DNA from: Lysobacterales bacterium
GTDB taxonomy: Bacteria > Pseudomonadota > Gammaproteobacteria > Xanthomonadales > SZUA-36
Length of the DNA: 56,522 nucleotides
NCBI GenBank assembly: GCA_028289465.1
Contig: JANQPM010000015.1
Coordinates: forward strand, 1 to 56,522
Direction: 5' to 3'
The translations under genes were made by a program, and so were the position numbers. Positions 39,801 through 49,700 of the stretch are shown piece after piece (the first letter of the stretch is position 1; every line of letters begins with the position of its first letter). The notes beneath the pieces are model-generated. The model ran no database searches. It was not told where the DNA came from and saw nothing but the letters and a program-made list of their open reading frames with translations.

Positions 39801-41895
39801 CGACGCTTTCGTTGGCGCCGGCAGTAAAGCTGGGTGGATCGTTAAGACTGTTAACGGTAATCATAAACATCGCGGGCTGGGATGTATCGTCTCCGCCATC
39901 CGCGGTACCGCCACTGTCTACAGACTGGACTGTCACCACTGCGGATCCGGCCGTATCTGCTGCAGGGGTGTAGGTCAGTTGGCCACTGCTATCGATGGCC
40001 GGCTGGGCGGAGAACAGCCCGTTGTTGTCGTTGCTGACCAGATAGGTAAATGTCTGCGCGCTTTCATCCGCACCCCCGCCGGGCGTCGCGACAGCAAAAT
40101 TCATCACGGTCTGGGCACCAGCGTCTTCGTTGACCACCTGATCAGAACCCGGAGTAACCCCTGGCTCATCATTTACTGCATTTACCGTTATGCTGAACAT
40201 CTGCGCAGGCGACGTATCGTCACCGCCATTGGCAGTACCACCGTCGTCCATGGCTTCCATGGTCACCGTGGCAGAACCATTGGCATCGGCCGCCGGAGTA
40301 TAAGTCAATGTGCCTGCGCTATCCACCGCCGGCTGGGCTGAGAACAAGCCGCTATTGTCGTTACTGACATTGAAACTAACGATTTGTCCGGCCTCGTTGG
40401 GAGGTCCGGCGGATATTCCAGTGGCCCAGCTTAAAACGGACTGCGGGCCGGCATCTTCCAGCACGGCTTCATCGGCGCCGGCGGTAAAACTCGGTTCATC
40501 ATTCATATCATCAATCATGATCGTGAACATGATCGGAGCCGAAGTGTCTACTCCGCCATCAGCCGTGCCGCCGCTATCCATAGCTTCAACGGTTATTGTC
40601 GCGATACCAGTGGTGTTCGCGGTGGGCGTAAAACTCAGATCACCGGCGGCATTGATGGCCGGAGCTACACTGAATAAGCCTGGATTGTCATTGCCGGTAA
40701 TACTGAAACTTACCGTTTGCCCTGCTTCATTTGCGGGGCCGGCAGAAATACCACTGGCCCAGCCCGGGCGGGTGTTGGCGCCGGAATCTTCCACCGCCGT
40801 CACATTGGCGCCCGGAGTAAAACCTGGCGCATCGTTTACCGCGGTCACGGTTAGATCCACCGTGGCCGGAGGGGAATCTACATTGCCGTCGTTGACCATA
40901 AAGGTAAATGAATCCACGCCATTGAAATCTAAATCCGGCGTGTAGTCCACCGTAGCGCTGGTGGCATCAACCGGAGTGATTGCCCCCAGAACACCGTTGC
41001 CCGGCGGGGTGTCGATTGCGAATGTCAAGGGGTCGGTATCGGCGTCACTACCGCTTAGCGTGATACTGACAAGGGTATCTTCCAAGGTGCTGTCTGCGCC
41101 TTCATCCGCCACCGGCGGCGTGTTCTCCAGATCCGTGATATCAATGCGGAAAAAGACCCTGTTGGCTTCGAATGCCTGGAAAAAGGTCGTGATATCCACG
41201 CCGGAATTATTCGGTACAGGATCACCCACGGGATCAGTGCTTTGAGGAGACTCGCCTTGCCAGTCATCAAGGTTGCCGTCGGCATTAAAGTTCGCAGCGA
41301 AGGCAACCATGCTTAATGAAACCAATGCAATACCGAGCACCACCCTATTTCTGCGGATAAATAACAGCCCGGTAAGCAACAGCAGGGCGCCGGCCAGCAT
41401 CAGGCCCCAGGTGCCGGCAGTAGGAACGGGTACGCCTGAACCAGGGATGGGTCGCTGAGCCAGTCCGGCGTTCAATAAATCAGTGGCGCCTGTATCGCTA
41501 TTAACCGCCAGAACATAGACCTGGGCGGCCGTGATCGGGCTGAGTTGCAACGGCGCCAGGCCAACCGCCATCTCGATAGCATCAGCCCCGCCTACGCCGG
41601 TATTCAAGGCCGCCGGATACCCGCCGCCGACGGGTACGCTGGCGCCAAAGGCTGCTCCCGTACAGTCCTCCAGGGCCACATCGGTAATTTGAAATGTATT
41701 GGTGTCTACATTGGCGGTTAAGCGCTTATCTATACCCGGCAAAGTCGTTGCCAAAGAAGCGATACTGACATCGCATCCGGTGCCGGGGCCATCAGAGTCG
41801 ATGAGGACGGTGTAGGTGTTTTGCCCAAGAACAGACACGGAGAAGCCCAATAGAAACAAAAAAACTATTGGCTGGCGCAGAAAGGTTGTTTTCAT
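36865..41895 (-). CDS. Giant surface protein with Ig/cadherin-like repeats and a beta-helix C-terminus
   Basis: 1676 aa from the ATG at 41895; the frame is open further upstream, but this start gives a signal peptide (ending VLGQ at about 25). Residues 156-184 hold an IPTL-CTERM-like element: VPTAGTWG, a helix, then RRNR. It is followed directly by a second hydrophobic stretch (186-200) ending AFA, like a new signal peptide. Next come 'DGNLDDW', a cadherin-like domain, four repeats of ~112 aa with 'EDAG...NDNNGLFSAQPA' motifs, two Ig-like repeats of ~95 aa with 'TFSLSGEPAGA', one tandem Ig domain, and a right-handed beta-helix from about residue 1180 ('GDGRLASPFNSVANF'). Probably an adhesin or matrix protein. 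The sorting-signal position in the middle is odd. Confidence 0.8.
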   Translation of the reverse strand: MKTTFLRQPIVFLFLLGFSVSVLGQNTYTVLIDSDGPGTGCDVSIASLATTLPGIDKRLTANVDTNTFQITDVALEDCTGAAFGASVPVGGGYPAALNTGVGGADAIEMAVGLAPLQLSPITAAQVYVLAVNSDTGATDLLNAGLAQRPIPGSGVPVPTAGTWGLMLAGALLLLTGLLFIRRNRVVLGIALVSLSMVAFAANFNADGNLDDWQGESPQSTDPVGDPVPNNSGVDITTFFQAFEANRVFFRIDITDLENTPPVADEGADSTLEDTLVSITLSGSDADTDPLTFAIDTPPGNGVLGAITPVDATSATVDYTPDLDFNGVDSFTFMVNDGNVDSPPATVDLTVTAVNDAPGFTPGANVTAVEDSGANTRPGWASGISAGPANEAGQTVSFSITGNDNPGLFSVAPAINAAGDLSFTPTANTTGIATITVEAMDSGGTADGGVDTSAPIMFTIMIDDMNDEPSFTAGADEAVLEDAGPQSVLSWATGISAGPPNEAGQIVSFNVSNDNSGLFSAQPAVDSAGTLTYTPAADANGSATVTMEAMDDGGTANGGDDTSPAQMFSITVNAVNDEPGVTPGSDQVVNEDAGAQTVMNFAVATPGGGADESAQTFTYLVSNDNNGLFSAQPAIDSSGQLTYTPAADTAGSAVVTVQSVDSGGTADGGDDTSQPAMFMITVNSLNDPPSFTAGANESVDEDAGVQSVPGWATGISPGPADEAGQAVSFNLSNDNNALFSAQPAVDSAGTLSYTPADNASGSATVTVEAMDDGGTPNGGSDTSAAQMFTVTVSEVNDPPVLAAIGDQSIDELMQLSFMATATDPNDTPANNLTFTLSGEPAGASITAAGLFTWTPTEAQGPGMFSFDVVVTDDGTPNEADSETITVTVNEVNQPPTLAMIGNQMGDELTNITFTAMATDPDLPAQTLTFSLSGEPAGAGITGGGAFSWTPTDAQGPGMYTFDVIVTDDGPGLLTDSETITIDVAEVNAPPVADNEAYTVTGNVGISVNAASGLLVGDTDPDTPMAITATAETVASANAGSATIAADGSFTYTPPAGFTGMDSFSYTLNDNDPSGNLTDTGTVTLTVSDMIWFIDNSQGVNGDGRLASPFNSVANFVAGATDQAGDAIFVYRQSASNYVGPLTLLNNQKLIGQGATASIAAIAGITPAPNSNPLPATGGTHPVIAHSANNLTVAQGNTLRGLNLSNTGGTALTGSNFGNLTVGGVSVSNTAGTAVSLNTGNPTASFTSISASGGANGIVLSNTTGSFTVTGDGSGVQNGSGGTIQNTSGDGISLSNATNISLTQLNITDAAQQADGVAADDHAIDITSVTNFTFQDAVINGFGNTMASHDDQHSIKILNLFGTSLIEDVRFDDMNEDGIEYINNTTDDGVRDVLTVRRGDFNGHLATNGESAIQAESAGTSNMGLVVDNATFDINANGALGVLANSTGTSNFEITVQNSTFSAINAFGGGTIQTNNATNSTSTIMITGNTITGAEFNGITILNNDDATTNVTVSANDIRGDGTMSQNGFGLRISQDENGTVNSLIDDNDFGAAGGSFGFDHIRLEAGDTTDNTGILNATVTNNVSISVPNDIGAGLNAVASENNTICVDIRSNTLLGSETFPGFGFDDDVILNASTAGATVRAEQTSTANITALNTITTIFTGGTGTVSFSSPNCPTP
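39505..40840 (-). repeat. Four tandem protein-coding repeats, about 335 bp each
   Basis: Within the giant surface protein gene, four successive units (starting near 40840, 40505, 40170 and 39840 on the minus strand) each encode about 112 residues beginning with a ND-P-F-P-G pattern and containing 'EDAG', 'FSAQPA', 'YTPAA' and 'MFTITV'. They are similar but not identical, as in Ig/cadherin-like stalks. They are recombination-prone and a likely assembly hazard. Confidence 0.7.
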
Positions 41896-42014
41896 TACGG
41901 CCGCTTTCAATGGAATTGACCCCTTTCCGAGGAAGACTATATACAATTCCGCTTGAATATGTCCAGTGCCAGTTTCCCCAATAGCCGGGAAGACCACGTT
42001 GGTAGAAATTCATC

Positions 42015-42845
42015 CTAGCATGATTGCAGCGGCATGCCTTTCAGGCGGCGAATAATCTGAGCGATCGTTTTCCCTTCAAACGCTTCAAAATTTTCTCTAA
42101 AAATTGCCAACAAGTTTTCGATATTCCGGTCAATAGTGCTGCTTCTTACACCCATTTTTTCCGCACATTCTTTTCGAGAGCAATAACAACCGAGATGATA
42201 CAAGGTCTCATATTGTCTCTCCGTCAGTTTATCTTGTAAGACTTTGCAGCTTGCATCTAATATGTCAAAGGCGGGTATATACCAGCTTTCCAGGCTTCCT
42301 AGAATGGCGAAGCCAATCTGTTGTAGCGAAGCTCTTTGACGCGCACTAAAGGGCCCTTCACCGACTTTCCGTCGTAGACAAATCACCCATATAAACCCGT
42401 GGGTAAGCCTTAACCAATAATAGCCCATTCCTTCTATATTCTGGCTTTTGGATAATATATCGAATATCTTATTTCTGAACGCTGTGTTCTTGTAATAATT
42501 TATACTTTCCAATAGTTCGGCCCCGGTCACTATTCCCACGGGATCATCGCATTGGTCAAGATGCAGCAACATGCTGCACAATATCGGATTGTTACCCGCC
42601 TTAATAGTTCTGCGCCAAAGCGCGAGATGCTGAAGCGTTTTCAAGGCGGATAAATTGATATGTGCGGGTTTACCGATTATTCGGTCTTCGCTGTCCAGCC
42701 GTACAACCGAGGATACGCCCCTTACGCTCAGGAGTTCCGAAAACTCAAACAATATAGCATCATACAGCGCCGGCCGGTTCAGGCAGTGCTGAGTCATTTT
42801 TGCTATCAAGCGTCCTGCAACGATTTGGTCGGATATTCTCAGCAT
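42015..42845 (-). CDS. LuxR-type helix-turn-helix regulator
   Basis: 276 aa from the ATG at 42845; a TTG at 42908 extends it by 21 residues and no start has a good ribosome-binding site. The C-terminal ~65 residues hold a LuxR-type HTH: 'LTERQYETLYHLGCYCSRKECAEKMGVRSSTIDRNIENLLAIF'. The N-terminal ~190 residues could be a sensory domain (GAF/autoinducer-like fold), unassigned. It lies 120 bp upstream of the giant surface protein gene in the same orientation and may control it. Confidence 0.78.
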   Translation of the reverse strand: MLRISDQIVAGRLIAKMTQHCLNRPALYDAILFEFSELLSVRGVSSVVRLDSEDRIIGKPAHINLSALKTLQHLALWRRTIKAGNNPILCSMLLHLDQCDDPVGIVTGAELLESINYYKNTAFRNKIFDILSKSQNIEGMGYYWLRLTHGFIWVICLRRKVGEGPFSARQRASLQQIGFAILGSLESWYIPAFDILDASCKVLQDKLTERQYETLYHLGCYCSRKECAEKMGVRSSTIDRNIENLLAIFRENFEAFEGKTIAQIIRRLKGMPLQSC

Positions 42846-43373
42846 AAATATAAAATACTGATGTTTTTTGCCAATATAAACCGCACACTTGAATCGGCGA
42901 TGAATCAAGGTAGCTACATCACGCCCCCCCGGTAGCGTTAATTACCCTGATCACGTATTTTGGCAGTACACCCAATGTATACGCCGGAGGCCCAGCCTGT
43001 GGCTCCGTCAATGCGGAAGTATTACCCAATCAAATGTTTACAACCGCAACAAGGATGGGATATAGACTCCCGCCAGGAATAATATTTGTACAGGTGCATC
43101 ATTCACGCAAACTTCAAACTGTGGTGCCACAAGAACAACTATTGAGATAAATCCGCAGGAGCTTATACCAGGCTCCAGGACCCGAGCGTACCGTGTTGCA
43201 TTTACTCAAACGGCTCAGTGCAGGCGATACACATGGTGATGGAATAAATCCGGATGACCCATACCCACTGCACACAATATGCAGTGCACACCGTGGGACA
43301 AGCTCTACAGAGCACACCAACGCAGACACCCCCGAAAATATTCGCTCAGAAAAACACCATGGCGATAATACTG
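42846..43373. other. Non-coding stretch with gene remnant
   Basis: Between the LuxR-type gene and the small ORFs after the RHS gene there is no intact gene. It contains the frameshifted remnant described at 43168-43273 and a nested inverted repeat (ACTGCA at 43267-43272 with TGCAGT at 43280-43285). An open frame from 42914 to about 43147 on the plus strand encodes a sequence that I do not recognise. Confidence 0.5.
43168..43273 (+). pseudogene. Frameshifted remnant of an FN3/TSP3 secreted protein
   Basis: On the plus strand one frame reads PGSRTRAYRV...TAQC, parallel to 'PGANQFRVRTCISGRC' of the 167-aa exported protein at 50502-51005. A different frame then reads GDTHGDGINPDDPYPL, parallel to its 'DSDGDGIPDYLDAYPL' calcium-binding TSP3 repeat. 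The two halves are out of frame, so this is a decayed paralogue on the opposite strand. The match is by eye. Confidence 0.45.
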
Positions 43374-43571
43374 TCAGATTGCACGTAATAATGATCTCCC
43401 AAGGGGCAAATTTATATGCAACCTGACACTTAGGCCGACCGGTATACGGTTCAGCCAGCTATATTCATTGATCGGCTGGCCGGTGCTGCCGTACTTGCCG
43501 ATTAACCGAAAAGGCAGGCTGGTGTTAGTGGCTGAGTCAACCGACAAATAGCTGATCATCTTGTAGGACAA
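43374..43571 (-). CDS. Small ORF downstream of the RHS gene, 65 aa
   Basis: 65 aa from a TTG preceded by AAGGAG at eight bases, an optimal distance. Basic, with 'LPFRLIGKYGSTGQPINEYSWLNR'. It has no recognised family. It lies about 200 bp downstream of the RHS gene, in the place where polymorphic-toxin immunity genes are usually found. It could equally be a spurious frame. Confidence 0.35.
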   Translation of the reverse strand: MSYKMISYLSVDSATNTSLPFRLIGKYGSTGQPINEYSWLNRIPVGLSVRLHINLPLGRSLLRAI

Positions 43572-43652
43572 GCCTGATACTCCTTCGTGGTAATGTTGAA
43601 AGTACTGTAACTTATGGGTGTCCTGTCCTTCTATCGCACTCCTTGCCAGTTC

Positions 43653-43769
43653 TTAGGTCTTGTATTTCGCCCTGATGGATACCCGACCCGAGGTCAAGTC
43701 CAAGCCAACAAACCAAAAAACATATATTAATGCCCAAAGAAAAAGGCTGGACCGAGGCTTGATCTTCAC
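43653..43769 (-). CDS. Single-helix mini-protein directly after the RHS gene
   Basis: 38 residues from a GTG that has AGGAGG eight bases upstream; the ATG at 43775, two codons earlier, is only two bases from that site. The product is basic-hydrophobic-basic: 'KIKPRSS', then one membrane helix 'LFLWALIYVFWFVGLDL', then 'SGRVSIRAKYKT'. It starts 17 bp after the RHS stop, so it is in the same transcript. It could be an immunity or membrane anchoring peptide (inference). Confidence 0.45.
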   Translation of the reverse strand: MKIKPRSSLFLWALIYVFWFVGLDLTSGRVSIRAKYKT

Positions 43770-43785
43770 AGTCATATCCTCCTGA

Positions 43786-46700
43786 TTAATCATCACTCGA
43801 TAAGAGCGATACGTACGAATTCACACCAGACCCACCGATAAGCGTTAACATAGCATCAGTGATACTTGGTCTATACGATCCTGCTGCTGCAATTCTTTTA
43901 GCCCGGGTTCTTCTAGATGTTACGCTATTAGTTCTCCACTGTTTTGCTTTGTTCAAAGCGCTATGAACTTTTAAGCCAGTACGCCCAGCATTAGCTAATC
44001 CGAATGCCAGTCCGGCTGTATGGCCAAAACCGTAACTGTTTGACTTGGTATCCACGCTACCAATATTTCTCCAATTTCGATAATGTTTTGTGATATTGAA
44101 TGAGAGCGAATCTCCAAATCCTGCCACGGCATCTACCGTAGATGGTGAAAGTGTTCCCCAAGTAGCAGGATTGTGGTGTGTATAGCTCGGAGGAGTACCT
44201 GGATAGCCACTATAACCGCTAGACCTTCCTCCACCAGAAGACGCCCCGCTCTGATTATTACTCCCTCGGCTATCCGACGAGTTGTTTTGGCCAGCGTTTC
44301 CACTAGTTCCACCCCCCTGTGTACCTCCTGTAATCCCTGAACTTCCCCCATTGATTCGCCGGTTGATTTCATCTGCAAATTTCTGCTCAAGACCATTGTA
44401 GTGACCATTCGCCCTCCCATGCTCCTGTAAAAATGCGTACGCGTTCTGTAGGATTTCCAGGCTTGTGTTGGGATCGTTTAACAGGTCGTTTAACTCTCCT
44501 GCATTCTCGCGATACCGGTTATCTCTCCATTGCTCTTGATATCCGGTCTCATCACCATAAACCTGTATAAATGTGTTACCAAAAATATTGTTAGCTATCT
44601 CGTCAGGATCAAGTGATTCAGCATATGGATCAACATATTCGGTCCCTGCAGGTCGGATACATCCCGCACCGGGTGAGCAATTATTAGGTTCATCACCGAC
44701 ATCCACGTTTCCGCCATGGACACCGGGTACATTCCCAGTTGGATCAACATACTTCAATGGATTGTTATACACATAACTGTACCGATTGAAGGCTTGGAGG
44801 TCATAAGAATCCGGCAACACCGGATCAGCGCTCAAGAACCTCCCCAGATACGGATCATAAATCCGCGCATTCATATTGATCATACCGATCTCGTCATCCA
44901 TCTCATGACTGGTATAGCCTCTATTGGTGATGCTGTTCACCGCCGTGGTATCACCGGTATTCAGGCGTGCGCCCCATGGGTCAAAAGCCAGGGTTTGCTC
45001 TACTTCGCCCATCGCGTCCAGAATGATATTGGTAGAACCCAGGTGGTCCCCCAGCAGGTATTTGGGTTTGTCCAGACTGCTGTTATCGTCCCGTTCGATC
45101 TGGATGGTATTGCCGCCGGTCGCGATGGTGTAACGATGGATGGTGCCACCGGCGTCGGTGATCCGTTCGTAGTCTTTACCGATATACACGGTACTTTCGG
45201 TCACGGGGGTGCCCAGACCCGTGTCCTTGCTTTTATAGATACGGTTAAATTCGGGGCCGTATTCAAAGTTAGACGCTGCCGTGACGACCACGCCGGCGCC
45301 CACCCGTTCCATACGGTGGGGTTTGTCAAATGCCGTCCACGAAATCCAGCGATCGCCGCTTTGTTGAATGTTGCCGCGGGCGTCGTATTGGAAGTTCTGC
45401 CCGTGAATATCGGGCAAGGTCTGGATCTGGGTCAGATTGTTCCATTCCCAGGGGACTTCAAATTGCCTGAGATCAATGCCTGAGCCGATAGGCAGGTCTA
45501 CCCGGGTGACCGCATGAGGCCCTGCCCCGTTTCCGTAGCTGTAGTAACCCACGTCGGATTTATAGGTGATATTGCCGATAGCATCGTAGCTGACATCGGT
45601 CACCTGGGTGTCGCGGCGGTGCTGGACCAGACGGTCCAGGCTGTCGTAGCTGAAAGTTTCCACCAGGCCGGAGTAGCCATCGTTGCGGCTGGTGAGGTTA
45701 TTGGCGGCATCGTAGCTGTAATTCAGGTCTTGGACGGTAGTACCGGTCTGAGGGCCCAGTTTCACAATGGATTCGATCCGCTCCAATACCCCTTGTCCGG
45801 GCTTGTAGCTGCGGGTGGTGCTCACCAGCCGGCCCAGGGTATCTTGCTGAGTCCGGCCCAGGGCATCATATCGATCCGCACGCCAGTGCTCGATGCAATT
45901 CACATCGTCGCTGGTGATGCTGGCCAGATAGCCGTTGGTATAGTTATAAGCCACGCCGAAAGGATGCCCTGCACCGCTGTCGGGGTAATAGCGGCTGGCT
46001 AGACGGCCATTGATATCGTAACTATAACTTTGGACATAGGCCTCGCCTTTTATTGTCGTCGTGTCGCCGATAGGACGGCTGTACTGGTCATAGCTGTAAG
46101 TCTTGCTGTAGCCGTTGGGGCCGGTGACCGAACTTAACAGACCGACCTGACCGCTGCCATCGTAAGTCCAGGTACTGGTACCCCCACCATTGGCCTCCAG
46201 GCCGGGCACGGTACGGCTGACTATTCGCCCGAGAGGATCGTAAGCCATGCTGATGGTATGACCGTTGGCATTGGTCTCGCCGGTCACCTCATCAAAAGCG
46301 TTGTAGACATAGCTGGTCAAGCCCATATCCGGATCGTCCAGGAAAATCCGGCGCCCAATGCGATCATAGCCGACAGTGATGGAATTGCCCGCCGCATCGG
46401 TGGTCTGGGTCAGATTGCCCTGGGCATCGAAATAATAGTGAAGACTGTTATCGTAGGCATCTTTGATTCGCACGATCTGACCCAGGGAGTTGGCGAAGCT
46501 CCGTGTTGCCCTGCCCTTCGTATCCGTCGTAGTGACGGTGGTCTGACCGCTGCTGTTGACCGAATAGGCGTTTACCACCGTTGCCGCAGTACCGCTGTTG
46601 TTCAGGAACGGCAAAGTAGTTCGGATCGGACGATTGAGTTTATCGTACTGATACGCCGTATAGGGTTCGCTGCCGGCATCGCTGCTGAAGAATGGCTGCG

Positions 46701-49700
46701 AATCCCGTGCTACCCGGCCCAGGCGGTCATATTCGGTACGCTGGCGTATCGCTTCGCCCAGCATACCCGTGGTAGTGCCGGCCAGATTCTGGCCGTAGCG
46801 GTTATAAAATGCAGTGACCGGGGTTTGCCCGTCGGTCTGAGTGGTGACACTGAAGGCCGGTGTCACCTGACAGATACCGCTGCAACTGAGACCGGGCACG
46901 TTATATCGAGTGGTGGTGTCCACATCGCCTAACACTGTTTGCCTGGTCTGGCGGCAGAAGTTGTCATACTCAAAGCGGGTGACCGCCCCGTTGATATCAG
47001 TGACCGTCTGAGGCTGATCGCACTGGGGATGATAAGTCACCGACGCAGCTTGATTCAGGGGATTCGCCGTACTCACCAGCAAACGATGCTGGGTGTCGTA
47101 AGTTATGCTGCTACTGCGAGAGGTTTCACCGGGGGCACTGCGGGTTACCCCGACTACATTGCCATAAGTATCGTAGCTAAATCTGGTCGTAACGTTGATA
47201 CCGGCCACCGAAATATTCGGTTCCCGGGCATCGGTGACCAGGCGGCCGCGGCTATCATAGGTATAGCCGTTATGGAGCCTGATTTGATCCTCGCCCGGTG
47301 CGCGGTAGGTATTCACCTGGTAGTCGGGCAAACTGATCAGCCAGCTTGCAGTATTGGGGGTATAAGCATGGTTCACCCAGACTTGGCCTTGAATAGCGCC
47401 CTGGTGATCCATGTGCTGTTCAAAGCTTTGGGTTACATTGCCGAAATCATCGTAGGAAAAGGACCGGTAGACGGTTTGATAGTCTGCACCGCCGTTGCTA
47501 TTCAATTCGCTGCGTGTAGTGGTTCGGTTATTGAGGTAGACAAAGGTGGTTTTGGCCCCGTTGCTTTGGCTGATTAGCCTCGAAGCCGGTGTGCTGCCCG
47601 TAATGCTGATCACATTACCGTTACTCTGTTCACTGACACCCACCCATGCGGCCATACCGATATAGGGGTAGTCCTGGCGGAATACATGGGTTTCCACCAG
47701 GCCGGCCTGTGCGTTGGTGATACTGCGTTCGGAAAAGCCCAGAAATCCGCGCCCCAGCCGATTCACCTGAGCGCCCTTGTAGTGATAATAGTTGGTGTTG
47801 TAACCCGCACCGTCCGGCCGGCTGGTCTGCAACTGAGAGGTGACGTATATAGGCCTCTGAATGTGGAACGAGTCTGTCTCCGCAGCACCAGTGCCTTTGG
47901 TGTAGGGTGGCGTATCCGCAGTCAACGGTAAGAATACCGGGCGGACTTCTACACCGGCAGTACTGGTAATCGACGCAATCCGATCCACACTGCCGACTCG
48001 GTGCAGGTTCGTCGAGCGCGCCACACCCGCCCGGGCTTTCACCCAGTCCGGACTGCCATCGCTGTTAATATCCACAAAGCTGCCGTAGCGGGCCTTGGCG
48101 TTATCGCGTCCACTGTAATCGTAATAGATCTCCGTGGGCACATAGGGGTTGCCGCTGCCTGTTTGTTTGTCCCAGCCATTGCCATTGTTCAGCCAGGCCT
48201 GTTTGTACACCGGGAAATTGGTTGCGGAGCTTCTATAAGCCTCCACATAATCCACCAGCCCGTCGCGATTTAGGTCCACGTAATGGCCGCGTACGTTAAC
48301 AGGCCAGCCCCGTTCAAAGTCCGAATAGCGGTGGTCGATATGGGAAAAAAGTGGCTTATAGGCCGCACTGTATGTCCAGCCATTGCCATTATTGAGATAT
48401 GTCCCCCGATATTCGCCACCGTGATTATCGACGTAGGACTTGACCCAGTCCCGCAGACCGTCGCCATTGACATCGATAAAACTGCCCCGGGTCCGGGGCG
48501 TCACATCGTTCCAGCCTGCCAGATTATCGTAGATCAGCTCCGGCGCATTAAATTGCGAATCGGCGCTGAATTGAGTGCCGTCGTTAATCCAGGTCTGAAT
48601 CTTTGCCGCTTCAGTACTGGCATGGTAGGCCTGAACCCAGTCCGGCAGGCCGTCCCCATTCACATCCACAAACTGCCCATGGGGAATAGAGTAAATACCC
48701 CGATAGTGAGAAAACACATCAGGCATCGCGTATCCGGCGTCATGGCTCCAGCCATTGCCGTTATTGATCCAGGTATTTTTATAGCTGTTGCCGGTATTGT
48801 TGGACGTATAGTCAAAATAGGCGCGTACCCAATCCACAAGGCCGTCGCCATTCAGGTCGATCAGGCGCCCGCGTACGGTTTGCACGCGGTAGTTACCGGC
48901 ACCGTTGGAAATATAGTCGTAAATCAAATCCTTGGGTTTCCAGGCGGTGTCCAGCTCCCAGCCATTACCGTTATTGATCCAGGTTTCCCGTACGTCTTCG
49001 ATATCGCTCAGGGGATTATTGGGATCGGCATACTGGTGGCGTTCCTTATCCAGCCTGTAGGAGTACACAATATCCACCAGACCATCGCCGTTTACATCTG
49101 AAAACAGCCCCATATTGATCACGTCCGGCCCAAATCGTCCTACGGAATTGTTAACAATGCTGTTCTGGTAGCTGCGCAGAGGTTGACGTAAACGCCAATT
49201 TGAACTCTCAGACCAGCCAGTGGCAGTATTGAGATAGGTTCTATAAACGGTTGTGCCCGATGGCGCGGTATAGGCAATCACTTGATCCACCCGGCCATCG
49301 CCATTCACATCCACCCAGGCGCCCCGGTTAATTTCCTTCACACTGCCCGGCGCCGGCGCAACCCCTTCCCGGTAGCGGGTAAAGGTGTAGTATTCGATCA
49401 TATCGTAGGGCGCCTTATCAGGCGTCGCCGTGGTGGGTTGGTAGCCCTTGGTATCTGTCTGCCAGCTCAGACGAATGGGCGGCATGCATTCATTGTTCAA
49501 ACCGCACTCGGTGATTGAGGTCAACCGGGATCGATTGCTGACCGGTGCCGTCTGATAGTTCAGCTTGTACTCACGGACCGTCGTTCCCCCGTTGGTCACC
49601 TTAATGCTACTCATCCGCCGTGTGCTGGACATTAACCGGCCGACGATATACCTCTGGCGCGTATCAGGTCTGGTTTGGTAGATGAAATCTATCTTCATCT

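Noticed and set aside
38900..40900. Regularly spaced repeats that could suggest a repeat array or CRISPR
   Set aside because: Units of about 335 bp are in frame and encode Ig/cadherin-like domains; no short direct repeats with unique spacers.
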